Positions 37,131 through 45,754 of a stretch of 64,000 nt of DNA are shown here, in pieces (the stretch's first letter is position 1; every line of letters begins with the position of its first letter). This stretch comes from CAWKEY01 sp963696315 (GTDB lineage: Bacteria; Pseudomonadota; Gammaproteobacteria; Methylococcales; Methylomonadaceae), in contig CAVOJU010000027.1 of the NCBI GenBank assembly GCA_963696315.1, positions 1 through 64,000 on the forward strand. The letters run 5' to 3'. The notes beneath the pieces were generated by a model, which was not told where the DNA came from, did no database searches, and saw nothing but the letters and a program-made list of their open reading frames with translations. The position numbers were made by a program, and so were the translations under genes.

Positions 37131-37340
37131 TTATTTGCCGCTTATTTGTTCAGCAGTACTATCATTCCGGGTCTTTCTTTTTTCAATTTTTGAAAAAGTT
37201 TCTTTTTGGAGTTCCGCAACTGCACCACTTTCTAAATGTTCGGTTTCTCTACCTTTCAGTATGACAACCAGAACGATAGTCGCAATAATGATGCCGCCAA
37301 TAATGAGCCAAAAATTATCTTTTTCTTGTGCTTCAGCCAT
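37131..37340 (-). CDS. Small single-pass membrane protein (69 aa), paralogue of the 30569-30742 gene
   Basis: MAEAQEKDNFWLIIGGIII begins a single hydrophobic helix (about 10-29) ending in K-G-R, followed by a long charged tail rich in Glu, Lys and Thr. The N-terminal KD-x-FWL-x-x-G pattern and helix placement match the 57-aa protein at 30.6 kb, so the two belong to one small family. A GAGGA-type site lies upstream (AACTATGAGGATT on the coding strand). Function unknown; it is encoded alone, convergent with lpxD. Confidence 0.6.
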   Translation of the reverse strand: MAEAQEKDNFWLIIGGIIIATIVLVVILKGRETEHLESGAVAELQKETFSKIEKRKTRNDSTAEQISGK

Positions 37341-37808
37341 TTTTAAATCCTCATAGTTATTGTAATAGTGATTTTTTTATCCCCCTCTCCTCAAAGGGGA
37401 GGTTGCCCACCAACTAAAACAGTGAGCAAATGTCGAATTATCTACCAAACGACGGGGTAATTTTTATCATGAGATAATGTGTCGTGTCAAAACTAAAAAA
37501 GATAAAAAAACTCCAAATGATGTCAAATGAGCAGGCTGTGAGTGTTTGGCTTACCGACTTTATTTATTAATGCATTGAAAAATAATTGTTTTTTTGGCAT
37601 GCTTCTGTCGCGGAGCTTGAGTAGGAGTGTTCGTAGCAGAGGCATCGGTAGATTCATGATGAGGGCTCTTTGAAATCATTCGTAGCGACTCTTTAGATAC
37701 CGGGTCGATGGAAATTGTAAGCCGGTATGATTAAAGTATAATAGTTGACTCTTTTGGTAGGTTAAGTATAGTAACAACAACTTACTTGATCTAATAAAGG
37801 ATGCTTTT
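37341..37808. other. Intergenic region upstream of iscR
   Basis: This 468-bp gap between the divergent small membrane gene and iscR is AT-rich and has no convincing ORF. Near its right end is the predicted iscR promoter (37745-37772). An IscR autoregulatory site would be expected around this promoter, but no confident match was made by eye. Confidence 0.5.
37745..37772 (+). promoter_or_regulatory. Predicted sigma-70 promoter of the isc operon
   Basis: TTGACT (37745-37750), a 16-bp spacer and TATAGT (37767-37772), 36 bp before the iscR start. Confidence 0.6.
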
Positions 37809-38294
37809 GTGCGTTTAACTACTAAAGGTCGCTATGCTGTAACTGCAATGCTCGATGTGGCTTTTCACAGTCAAAAAAGACCGGTTACCCTAAGTGACAT
37901 TGCAACACGTCAAACGATTTCCCTGTCTTATCTGGAGCAATTATTTTCGCGCCTACGTCATGCCGGCATGGTTAAAGGCGTGCGTGGCCCCGGTGGTGGC
38001 TATAAGTTGAGCCGGAAGGCCAGCGACATCAATATTGCGGATATTATTGCCGCTGTTGACGAACAGCTTGATTCCACTAAATGCGGCGGTGAGGCCAATT
38101 GCCAGAACAATCAGTCATGCCTAACTCATGACTTGTGGATGGGATTAAGCGAGCAAATTCGCGATTATTTGAAGGGTATTACTTTAGGTGATCTGCTGGA
38201 ACGTCATCAGGTTCAGGAAGTGGCCAGAAGACAGGTTCAGGAAGCTCAGCGCGTTATTGAATTTCATCGTCATAACGAGGAAGTTAGTGCTTAA
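37809..38294 (+). CDS. iscR: IscR, Rrf2-family Fe-S cluster regulator
   Basis: The 161-aa Rrf2 protein begins with GTG (MRLTTKGRYAVTAMLDVA) and has the winged HTH with SLSYLEQLFSRLRHAGMVKGVRGPGGGYKL. The cluster Cys residues are in CGGEANCQNNQSC, i.e. C-x5-C-x5-C, with the downstream His ligand in SCLTHDLW. It senses [2Fe-2S] status and represses its own operon. It is six bases before the cysteine desulfurase gene. Confidence 0.95.
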   Translation: MRLTTKGRYAVTAMLDVAFHSQKRPVTLSDIATRQTISLSYLEQLFSRLRHAGMVKGVRGPGGGYKLSRKASDINIADIIAAVDEQLDSTKCGGEANCQNNQSCLTHDLWMGLSEQIRDYLKGITLGDLLERHQVQEVARRQVQEAQRVIEFHRHNEEVSA

Positions 38295-38300
38295 CGTTAA

Positions 38301-39401
38301 ATGATCTATCTTGATCATAATGCGACAACCCCGATAGATGATCGGGTGTTGACCGCCATGTTACCTTTCTTAAACACCTTCTACGGTAACCCTTCCAGTT
38401 TATACCGCCACGGCAGAGTGGTTCGTAGCGCTATCGAGGCGTCGCGTGAGCAGGTTGCGGCGCTGGTGGGCGTACAAGCTTCACAAGTTATTTTTACCAG
38501 CGGCGGTACCGAGGCAAATAATCTGGCGCTGGCAAGCATTGAGCCACATGCAGGCCTGGCCATTTCGGCCATTGAACATCCCTCTGTTGTTGAACCAGCC
38601 CTGCACTTGAAAAGTCAGGGTCACGAGCTGGCCATTATCGATGTGAATGCAAACGGGGAGCTTAACCCGGAAGCTATTGATTCCATTATCCGGCAAAAGC
38701 CCGCTCTGGTTTCCATCATGCTTGCCAATAATGAGACCGGCGTGGTGCAGGATGTTGAGCTGTATGCACGGCAGTTTAGGGCAAACCAAATCACGGTTCA
38801 TACCGATGCGGTCCAGGCACTGGGAAAAATTCCGATAGCGTTTAGCCAGCTTGGCGTTCATTTAATGTCGCTGTCCAGTCATAAAATCTATGGCCCTAAA
38901 GGTTGCGGTGCGCTGGTTTTTGAGAAAGGTGTGGCAGTAAAGCCGGTATTGCGTGGCGGTGGACAGGAACAAGGCTTTAGAGCCGGCACTGAAAATGTCG
39001 CCGCTATCGTCGGCTTTGGCAAGGCAGCGGAACTTGCCAAAGCCGAACTGGCTCAAAGAAATGCCCATTTGCTGACCTTAAGGCAGCAATTGGAAGCGGG
39101 TCTAGCCGGCATTCCTGGGCTGACTATTTTTGCGCAGCAGGCAGACCGGCTACCTAATACCGTTCAGATCGGCAGTTCTGGCAGCGATGGCGAAATGTTA
39201 TTGATGAGGCTGGATCAAAAAGGCATTGCCGTTTCCAGCGGTTCTGCCTGCGCCAGTGGTGGCGCCCAGCCCAGCCCCGTGCTGACGGCTATGGGGGTAG
39301 CGCCGGATCTTGCCAAAAGCGCAATCCGCATCAGTTTGGGGGTTACCAATACTGAAGCGGATATTTTTGAATTTATTAAACAATTGAAAGCCCTGATATA
39401 G
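38301..39401 (+). CDS. iscS: Cysteine desulfurase (IscS/NifS family, short form)
   Basis: PLP enzyme that provides sulfur from cysteine for Fe-S clusters. The 366-aa product is shorter than E. coli IscS (404 aa). Features are YLDHNATTP at the N-terminus, TSGGTEANNLAL, the PLP Lys in SSHKIYGPKGCGAL, RAGTENVAAIVG and the active-site Cys loop SSGSACASG. It is coupled to iscR (6-bp gap), and iscA follows after about 25 bp. The adjacent scaffold gene iscU is absent, so the partner must be encoded elsewhere. Confidence 0.92.
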   Translation: MIYLDHNATTPIDDRVLTAMLPFLNTFYGNPSSLYRHGRVVRSAIEASREQVAALVGVQASQVIFTSGGTEANNLALASIEPHAGLAISAIEHPSVVEPALHLKSQGHELAIIDVNANGELNPEAIDSIIRQKPALVSIMLANNETGVVQDVELYARQFRANQITVHTDAVQALGKIPIAFSQLGVHLMSLSSHKIYGPKGCGALVFEKGVAVKPVLRGGGQEQGFRAGTENVAAIVGFGKAAELAKAELAQRNAHLLTLRQQLEAGLAGIPGLTIFAQQADRLPNTVQIGSSGSDGEMLLMRLDQKGIAVSSGSACASGGAQPSPVLTAMGVAPDLAKSAIRISLGVTNTEADIFEFIKQLKALI

Positions 39402-39426
39402 AGGGACAAGCTAAATAGAGGTGATT

Positions 39427-39750
39427 ATGTCTGTGTCATTAACTGAAAGTGCCGCGCGGCAGATTAAAAAACAGCTGGAAAAGCGCGGTAATGGCGTCGG
39501 TTTAAAACTGGGCGTCAGAAAATCCGGTTGCTCGGGTTATGCCTATGCGCTGGATTATGCTGATGAATTAAAAGAAGGTGATGCCGTGTTTGAAAAGTAT
39601 GGGGTAAAGGTGATTGTTCAGGAGTGTGACCTGCCGTTTGTGGACGGGATCGAGCTGGATTATCGCCGAGAAGGCATCAACGAGGCTTTTCAATTCAATA
39701 ATCCGAATGTCAAAGGCACTTGCGGCTGTGGTGAGAGTTTTAGCGTTTGA
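39427..39750 (+). CDS. iscA: IscA-type A-type Fe-S carrier
   Basis: The 107-aa HesB/IscA fold protein has the three conserved Cys in KSGCSGYAY and the C-terminal GTCGCGESF. ATG 39427 (MSVSLTESAARQIKKQL) is preferred to the GTG two codons upstream because AGAGGTG precedes it at good distance. It ends the short iscR-iscS-iscA operon. Confidence 0.92.
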   Translation: MSVSLTESAARQIKKQLEKRGNGVGLKLGVRKSGCSGYAYALDYADELKEGDAVFEKYGVKVIVQECDLPFVDGIELDYRREGINEAFQFNNPNVKGTCGCGESFSV

Positions 39751-39835
39751 TGCAAAAACAACAACATAACGCCGGACTATAAGATGCGCCCACGCAAGAC
39801 ACAAAAAATATGAAAATGTGAAATTTTGTGTCTTT

Positions 39836-39856
39836 CACACTTTCGTGGAAAGTGTG
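39836..39856. terminator. Hairpin between convergent iscA and the RND gene
   Basis: CACACTTT-CGTGG-AAAGTGTG followed by TAATTTC. It lies 10 bp from the stop of the minus-strand RND gene and about 85 bp after iscA, so it probably ends both units. Confidence 0.5.
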
Positions 39857-39865
39857 TAATTTCAA

Positions 39866-42800
39866 TTAAGAATTAAATTTTCCATAACGCAGCAACATCC
39901 CGGGCATCAATAATAAATTCAACAGCGTGGAAGATGCCAGGCCGCCGATAATAATCGCCGCCATAGGCCCCATGATTTCCCGCCCCGGATTATCGCTGTT
40001 GTAGGCGATAGGAAGCATGGCCAAGGCGGTGACCAGCGCCGTCATTAAAATGGACGGCAATCTTTCCTGAGCGCCCTGTATGGCTGTTTCCAGATTCCAG
40101 CTTTTTCCCTCAATTTCGACCAGATACTGATAGTGTGACAGCAGCATGATGCAATTGCGCACGGTAATCCCGAATAAAGTGATAAATCCGACGATCGAAC
40201 CTACCGATAAGGTGCCGCCGGTTATTACAACCGCAACAACCCCGCCGATAAGTGCAAAGGGCAGGTTGGCCAGCGTCAGCCAGACGTGACGCATGTTGCC
40301 TATGGCGATATAAATAAAAATCAGCACGCCGGCGCCGGCCAGTAATGAATGCAGGATTAAATCCTGCCGGGCCTGCGCCTGTTCAATCGCTGCGCCGGTG
40401 AATTCAGGATAGGACTGCTCAGAAAAAGGAATTTCTTTTAACACGCGCGCTTTGAGTTCCTGCATGAAGCCATCCAGGTCCCTGTCGATGACATTACAGG
40501 TGACGGTTTGCCGCCTTTGTGCGCCCTGATGCAGAATGTTATAGCGGCTCGCTGAGTGCCTGATTTCGGCGACCTGTTGCAATTTAATTAAAGTGCCATC
40601 CTGCGTTCTAATGGGCAACTGGGCAATGGCTTCGATTTGCGCTCTTAAACCGGGTGCCAGGGTGACGGCGATGTTAGAAATTTTATTACCCTGAATGTGT
40701 TTGCCGACGACTCGGGTTTCATAAGCGGCTTGCAGGGTATCAAGCACCTGTGCCGGCAATACGCCCCAGAAATTAAGCTGGTCGAGATTCAAATCGATTT
40801 GCAGCAACGGCGTGCCGGGCGGAGAGCGCAACTGTACATCGGCGGCGCCAGGAATGTCGCGCATCATCCGGGCAATCGCCTGTGCCTTGGTATCCAGGCT
40901 ATTCAGATCATTACCATAAATATTGACGACCACCGGCGAGGTGTAGCCGGAGATTGTTTCATCCACGCGTTCAGTCAAAAAGGTATTGGCCTCAAACAAA
41001 ATGCCGGGGAAGGTGCCCAAAATCGCCCTGAGTTTATCCATGATCTGCTGTTGCTGCGCTCCCGGCATTGGCTTAAGGCGGACTTCATACTCACTGTAAT
41101 GACTGCCGTAAGTATCGGCCCCGCGTTCCGCTCGTCCTGCCCATTGCGATACCGATTCAACGCCTGGAATAGCCATAAATTGTTCGGTCAGCTTGCTGCC
41201 GATTCTGAGCGATTCCTGCAAAGACGTGCCGGGAATACTGATGGTATGGACAATATAATGGCCTTCGCGCAATTCGGGCAGAAATTTGCTGTCGAGACTG
41301 AAAAAGACCAACAAACCTGACAGGCAAATGATTAAGCTGGTGCTGAACACCGGTTTAAAGTGCCTGAATACCCGGCCTAGCAAATGCTGATACAGCGGCT
41401 TGAGACGTCTGATCAGCGGCGGCTCAGTGGTCTTGTCGAGTTGTGTGCCGAGCAAAACATAGCACAGCGCAGGCGTGAGGGTCAGCGCAACCAGCAACGA
41501 CATCAAAATGGCCAGAATATAGGAATAGCCCAAAGGCGCGAATAAGCGTCCGGCCACGCCGTGTAAGGTCAGCAAGGGCACAAACACCAGCGCAACGATA
41601 AAACTGGCGTAAACCACGGAACTGCGTACCTCCAGCGAGGCACTGTACACCACCTCGGCAACAGGCAGCGGCTGGGCTGATAAACGGTTTTCACGCAGGC
41701 GCCGGAAAATGTTTTCGGTATCGATAATGGCATCATCAACCACTTCCCCCAGCGCGATAGCAAGCCCTCCGAGTACCATGATATTAAGGTTAACCCCGGT
41801 CGCCAGCAAAACGATGATGGCGCTGATTAATGACAAGGGAATGGCCAACGCAGAAATGAACGCGGTGCGAAAATTAAACAGAAACAGATACAGGATAAGC
41901 AATACGAACAGGCCGCCGATCAGCAAATGTCCCGACAAATTGGTCAGCGAGCGTTCGATATAATCGGCAGGGCGGAACAGGCGGGAATAAAAATGAATCG
42001 CCTGGTTGCTGAAAATGGGTTCAAGTTGTTTCAGCGCCTGTTCTACTTCTCTCGACACCGACAAGGTATTGGCACCGTATTGCCCGATCACCATCATCAC
42101 AATGCCGGGTTTGCCCATGATTTGTGCCGCGCCGACCGGTGGCTCGGGGGCATAAGCAATCGTGGTCACTTCGCCCAGGCTAATGTTATGGCCTTGATCG
42201 CGTTTAACAATGACTTTGGCAAATTGTTCGGGCGTAGCCGGCTGGCCGCTGACCTGCAAGGTGAAGCGCTGATTGCTGTTCTCGATAAAACCGCCGCCCT
42301 GAATAGCGCCGGCTTGCGAGGCGGCCTTGATAATGTCATCAAAGCCCAGATTAAAGCGTTGCAGCTGAACCGGATCAACCTGAATCTGCAACTGTTGGAC
42401 TTCGCCGCCGAACACATTCACATCCGCGACGCCCGGCACAGCCAGCAAACGCGGCACGATGGTCCAGTCAACCAGACTGCGCAGGGTCATCAAATCTTTG
42501 CTGTCAGCGCTTATGCCCAGGGTTAACACCGTCGCCGAGGACGACGAAAGCGGTATTACCACGGGTGAAATGCCTTGCGGGAGTTTTGCCGGCATACCGG
42601 CCAGGCGCTCGCTGATCAGTTGCCGGTTCCGATAAATATCGCTGCTGTCGTTAAAGATTGCGGTAATAATGGACAAGCCCTGAATCGATTCGGAACGTAC
42701 CGATTCCATGCCTACCAAACCGCTGATGGCCATTTCAATCTGCTGCGTTACCAGGACTTCGACCTGCTCCGAGGAATACCCCTGCGCTTCGGTTTGAATG

Positions 42801-42943
42801 ATCACCTGTTTGGGGGAAAATGCCGGGAAAATATCCAGTCCTGCCGTGGCAAAACGATAAACGCCATAGAGCAGAATCAATACCGCAAGTGCAATGACAA
42901 TGCCGTAATAACGGATGGAGAAACGAACAAGAGCGGCTAACAT
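39866..42943 (-). CDS. Heavy-metal-efflux-type RND transporter (CzcA/CusA-like), encoded alone
   Basis: The 1025-aa inner membrane RND pump has the usual two halves of TM1/TM2-6 and TM7/TM8-12 with large periplasmic loops. The N-terminus, FSIRYYGIVIALAVLILLYG, and the HME-like segment FPAFSPKQVIIQTEAQGYS place it in the HME group. TM4 carries GEVVDDAIIDTENIFRRLRE in place of the CzcA D-x-G-x-x-V-D-G pattern, so the exported substrate is uncertain. Neither a membrane fusion protein nor an outer membrane factor is complete nearby. Sequence just upstream may hold a fusion-protein remnant. The gene is full length. Confidence 0.85.
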   Translation of the reverse strand: MLAALVRFSIRYYGIVIALAVLILLYGVYRFATAGLDIFPAFSPKQVIIQTEAQGYSSEQVEVLVTQQIEMAISGLVGMESVRSESIQGLSIITAIFNDSSDIYRNRQLISERLAGMPAKLPQGISPVVIPLSSSSATVLTLGISADSKDLMTLRSLVDWTIVPRLLAVPGVADVNVFGGEVQQLQIQVDPVQLQRFNLGFDDIIKAASQAGAIQGGGFIENSNQRFTLQVSGQPATPEQFAKVIVKRDQGHNISLGEVTTIAYAPEPPVGAAQIMGKPGIVMMVIGQYGANTLSVSREVEQALKQLEPIFSNQAIHFYSRLFRPADYIERSLTNLSGHLLIGGLFVLLILYLFLFNFRTAFISALAIPLSLISAIIVLLATGVNLNIMVLGGLAIALGEVVDDAIIDTENIFRRLRENRLSAQPLPVAEVVYSASLEVRSSVVYASFIVALVFVPLLTLHGVAGRLFAPLGYSYILAILMSLLVALTLTPALCYVLLGTQLDKTTEPPLIRRLKPLYQHLLGRVFRHFKPVFSTSLIICLSGLLVFFSLDSKFLPELREGHYIVHTISIPGTSLQESLRIGSKLTEQFMAIPGVESVSQWAGRAERGADTYGSHYSEYEVRLKPMPGAQQQQIMDKLRAILGTFPGILFEANTFLTERVDETISGYTSPVVVNIYGNDLNSLDTKAQAIARMMRDIPGAADVQLRSPPGTPLLQIDLNLDQLNFWGVLPAQVLDTLQAAYETRVVGKHIQGNKISNIAVTLAPGLRAQIEAIAQLPIRTQDGTLIKLQQVAEIRHSASRYNILHQGAQRRQTVTCNVIDRDLDGFMQELKARVLKEIPFSEQSYPEFTGAAIEQAQARQDLILHSLLAGAGVLIFIYIAIGNMRHVWLTLANLPFALIGGVVAVVITGGTLSVGSIVGFITLFGITVRNCIMLLSHYQYLVEIEGKSWNLETAIQGAQERLPSILMTALVTALAMLPIAYNSDNPGREIMGPMAAIIIGGLASSTLLNLLLMPGMLLRYGKFNS

Positions 42944-43358
42944 GGTGATTGTAATTCCTGTGTACGCACCAGCTTGTCTGCTGTGGTGAAAATATCCTGA
43001 AGCGTGATGTTACGCAAATTAAGGCATTTTTACCACGGGCACGAGTGACTCGCATGGCCACAAATGGTGAGCCCTGGCTACAGTTCCTTTTGGGGTTCAA
43101 GGCTATTTATGACCTCATGCAATAGCTGCATTGATCACAAGCGCGTAATTCGGCGTTTATCGAGAAAATCTGAAACGCTGCATTCGGGAAAGACAAGAGG
43201 GCTAAAATCGAGGAATCAAACGCTTTCAATAGCTTCATGTTCTGTTCTGCCCGCACAGTCATGGGCTGTAAAACATCCAGCAAGACAAGATCAATTTTTG
43301 ATAAACCGGCAAAGACAGATAAGATTGGCTTTTTTAAAAGAACACAAAGGAGATGGAT
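42944..43358. other. Intergenic region with a possible membrane-fusion-protein remnant
   Basis: There is no complete gene in this 415-bp gap. On the minus strand, immediately before the RND start, a short open stretch reads NLRNITLQDIFTTADKL and ends ...QSPC-stop, overlapping the RND ATG, as the 3' end of an upstream operon gene would. It is preceded by stops. It might be the eroded end of the pump's fusion protein gene. The rest shows only the Shine-Dalgarno of the next plus-strand gene. Confidence 0.3.
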
Positions 43359-43715
43359 ATGATGAATTTATTCAAACCAGCCGTGCCTGGCAAGGGTTTT
43401 TCGGCGGCTTTAGTGACCGCGCTGATGCTTTGGAGTTTATTCCTGACGCCAAACGCTCATGCCGCGCAGGCTCAATCGGGCACTTCCCAATTGGTGACCG
43501 GTGCTGCCTGCTTTATTGCAACACCGGTTTATGGCGCCTTTAAACTGGCTTTTGCCGGAGTTGGCAGCGTAATCGGCGGCTTAACCTGGGTATTTACCGG
43601 CGGCGATTACTATGCGGCTAAAAAAGTATGGGATGCCAGCCAGAAAGGTACTTATATCATTACCCCGGAGCATCTTAGCGGCGCAAAACCGATAGAGTTT
43701 GTCGGGCCACACTAG
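43359..43715 (+). CDS. Conserved exported/membrane protein of unknown function (118 aa)
   Basis: The start is placed at ATG 43359, six bases after AAGGAG (43347-43352); the ATG at 43353 abuts the ribosome site and ATG 43362 is a further option. A signal peptide is visible (VTALMLWSLFLTPNAHA, cleavage near residue 34). A small hydrophobic domain follows (GAFKLAFAGVGSVIGGLTWV), then GGDYYAAKKVWDASQKGTY and ITPEHLSGAKPIEFVGP. Similar proteins are known as uncharacterised exported proteins; no name is assigned. It is monocistronic by position. Confidence 0.6.
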   Translation: MMNLFKPAVPGKGFSAALVTALMLWSLFLTPNAHAAQAQSGTSQLVTGAACFIATPVYGAFKLAFAGVGSVIGGLTWVFTGGDYYAAKKVWDASQKGTYIITPEHLSGAKPIEFVGPH

Positions 43716-43983
43716 GCCTGAATCGTGAAGGCATCGCCGTACGATAAGGCAGGCAATGCAGAAAATTCGGCTGGATCCCAAACTTCAGCTAGGGATTCAG
43801 CCCAAGCAGGCTCAAGTTTCCGTTCTTCTCCACTAGCCTGGAATTCAGCCATGCTTCAAACAGCAATGCCTTTGACTGGTATCTATCGGCCTTGTTGCTT
43901 GAATGTCATCCACACTTAAAAATCTTACGCTTGTTTCCTTAACGTTAGTTGCGAAACAAACTAAACCAAACTGGTATCTTGTG

Positions 43984-44151
43984 ATGAACAAAACCTCTTT
44001 TCCAAGACTAATTATCTGTATTGTAGTTTTGCTAGCCTTGATAATTTTGCACGTAATACCTCTTCCCATATTGGAAGTGCTGATATTGTTCGTTATGATT
44101 AAACGGCCGCCCTGGTTTAAAAATCTGGTTGATCAAATTTATAGTTCATGA
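43984..44151 (+). CDS. Possible small membrane protein (55 aa)
   Basis: From ATG 43984 the ORF gives MNKTSFPRLIICIVVLLALI, one or two hydrophobic segments, then a basic end with IKRPPWFKNLVDQIYSS. A longer frame from 43903 exists but adds unlikely residues. There is no strong ribosome site. The amphipathic/basic ending resembles a genuine small membrane protein, but no homologue is recognised. Confidence 0.35.
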   Translation: MNKTSFPRLIICIVVLLALIILHVIPLPILEVLILFVMIKRPPWFKNLVDQIYSS

Positions 44152-44206
44152 GACATGAATCATGGAGATGATTCCGCTGCTTCCCGAGCTGGGGACTGGC
44201 TCCTGT

Positions 44207-44845
44207 TTAGATATCGGAAGCGTGTTTCAAACTGCAATATCTTGCCAGATCTTCCGGGGTATCAACATCCCACTGTTGCCTGAGTTCATGATGGCGAAGA
44301 TTAAGCTTTTTGATGCGCGCGCGGGTTTGTGCCAAGACTTGCGGCGTGCCCCACGGCATATCAACAAACAGTTCGGGCTGCGCCTGGTTAAGTCCAATCA
44401 TGACATAGCCGCCGTCTTCGGCCGGTGCCAGCACGCTGTCGCTGTTTTGGCTGAGCGCTTTCAGCGCGCCTTCAAGATCGCCCTGGCTTAGCGATGGGCA
44501 GTCGCAGCCCATTAATAGCGCATGACCATAAAGTTCAAACGCAGCGCAAAACGCCCCGAGCATACGCTCACCCAAATCGGCGCCCTGTTGCTGTCGCAGC
44601 ACTAAAGGGTAGCTGGCTGACGCAGCCGTAAAAAAAGCATGCTGCGTTGAGGGCGAGCACCAAAGTTCTACAGGACATAACTGGCTGTCTGTCGCCAGGC
44701 GCAGGGTTCTTATGCTGAGTTCAATATGTACGTCGACGGCCTGCTGTGAGCTAAGAGCCGGGGTCAGTCGGGTTTTTACCTGGCCGGCAACTGGGGCTTT
44801 GCAGAAAATCATCAATACCGCATCAGGGTACTGGTAAGTCAACAT
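44207..44845 (-). CDS. TIGR04282-family glycosyltransferase
   Basis: The 212-aa GT-A-like protein matches the TIGR04282 (DUF2064) group, often annotated as arsenosugar biosynthesis-associated. Visible motifs are FCKAPVAGQVKTRLTP at the N-terminus, LGERMLGAFCAAF, the metal/nucleotide segment LMGCDCPSL and PAEDGGYVMIGL, ending WDVDTPEDLARY. It probably uses a nucleotide-sugar donor; the acceptor is unknown. It is the last gene of a minus-strand cluster with a sterol-desaturase-like hydroxylase, a TIGR04283 protein and an SNF2 helicase. No arsM or arsS gene is in the window. Confidence 0.85.
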   Translation of the reverse strand: MLTYQYPDAVLMIFCKAPVAGQVKTRLTPALSSQQAVDVHIELSIRTLRLATDSQLCPVELWCSPSTQHAFFTAASASYPLVLRQQQGADLGERMLGAFCAAFELYGHALLMGCDCPSLSQGDLEGALKALSQNSDSVLAPAEDGGYVMIGLNQAQPELFVDMPWGTPQVLAQTRARIKKLNLRHHELRQQWDVDTPEDLARYCSLKHASDI

Positions 44846-44880
44846 TGATGTCCCAAGGGCAGGGCTCCAAGCATCTATTT

Positions 44881-45672
44881 TTAGCGGACACGTAGCGACT
44901 TGAAAGGCAGCAATAGGACGCGCATAAGCCCCAGTTCAGATTGCTGGCGAAACGGTTTTAAACCGATAGGCATGGTTGTTTGTGGCTGCTGGGGCTGGTC
45001 TACGTAGGTATTACAAAGCCGGTCCCAACAGGAAATGGAAAAGCCATAGTTACTGTCGGTTTCAGCAGGAATCGTTGAATGATGGATGCGATGCATGTCC
45101 GGCGTGATAATCAGCCAGCGCAATTTTTTGTCGATTGCAGCTGGAATGTTGATATTGCTGTGATTAAATGTCGCGGCGCCATTCAGGATAATCTCAAAAA
45201 CAATGACAGCCAGGGGATCGGCGCCGATCAGAACAATGCACACGACCTTGTAAAGCATGGAAATGAGAATTTCCAGAGGATGAAAACGCACCGCCGTGGT
45301 GGCATCAAATTCAATATCGGTGTGATGAACCTGATGTAAACGCCAAAGCAGCGGCCATTTGTGTGAAGCAATGTGTTGACAGTAAATGGCAAAATCCAGA
45401 AACAGCAAAGTAGCCAGGATCGACAGCCAAGCCGGTGCGTTTAGCCAGTTTAACAGGCCATAACGCTGATCTGCTGCGGCAGCGGCGCTGAAATAAGCCA
45501 TACTGCCGATGCTGAACCGCATGATTAGCATATTCAGTGCGGCCAGCCCCAGGTTAACCGGCCAGCGTTGTTTACGATTAATGTTCTGCTGTCTTCGCGG
45601 GCTTGCATATTCCCAGGCAATCATAATGCAGAAGATACTGATTGATGCTGTTATGCGGATTAGGTTTTCCAT
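44881..45672 (-). CDS. Sterol desaturase/fatty acid hydroxylase superfamily membrane protein
   Basis: The 263-aa integral membrane di-iron oxygenase has His boxes HIASH (H-x3-H), HQVHH and HRIHHS with a further upstream HSN. Three to four membrane segments flank them (SISIFCIMIAWEYA; LGLAALNMLIMRF; ILATLLFLDFAIYC; LYKVVCIVLIGADPLAV). It would hydroxylate or desaturate a lipid using O2. Its placement between TIGR04282 and TIGR04283 glycosyltransferase genes suggests modification of a common lipid or glycolipid. Confidence 0.85.
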   Translation of the reverse strand: MENLIRITASISIFCIMIAWEYASPRRQQNINRKQRWPVNLGLAALNMLIMRFSIGSMAYFSAAAAADQRYGLLNWLNAPAWLSILATLLFLDFAIYCQHIASHKWPLLWRLHQVHHTDIEFDATTAVRFHPLEILISMLYKVVCIVLIGADPLAVIVFEIILNGAATFNHSNINIPAAIDKKLRWLIITPDMHRIHHSTIPAETDSNYGFSISCWDRLCNTYVDQPQQPQTTMPIGLKPFRQQSELGLMRVLLLPFKSLRVR

Positions 45673-45754
45673 GATGCTCTGTTATTAGTTGCTTAGATTT
45701 AGTGGTGGGGCAGCATTGGTCGCTCCTCATGCACGGATCAATGCTTTCCAGCAA

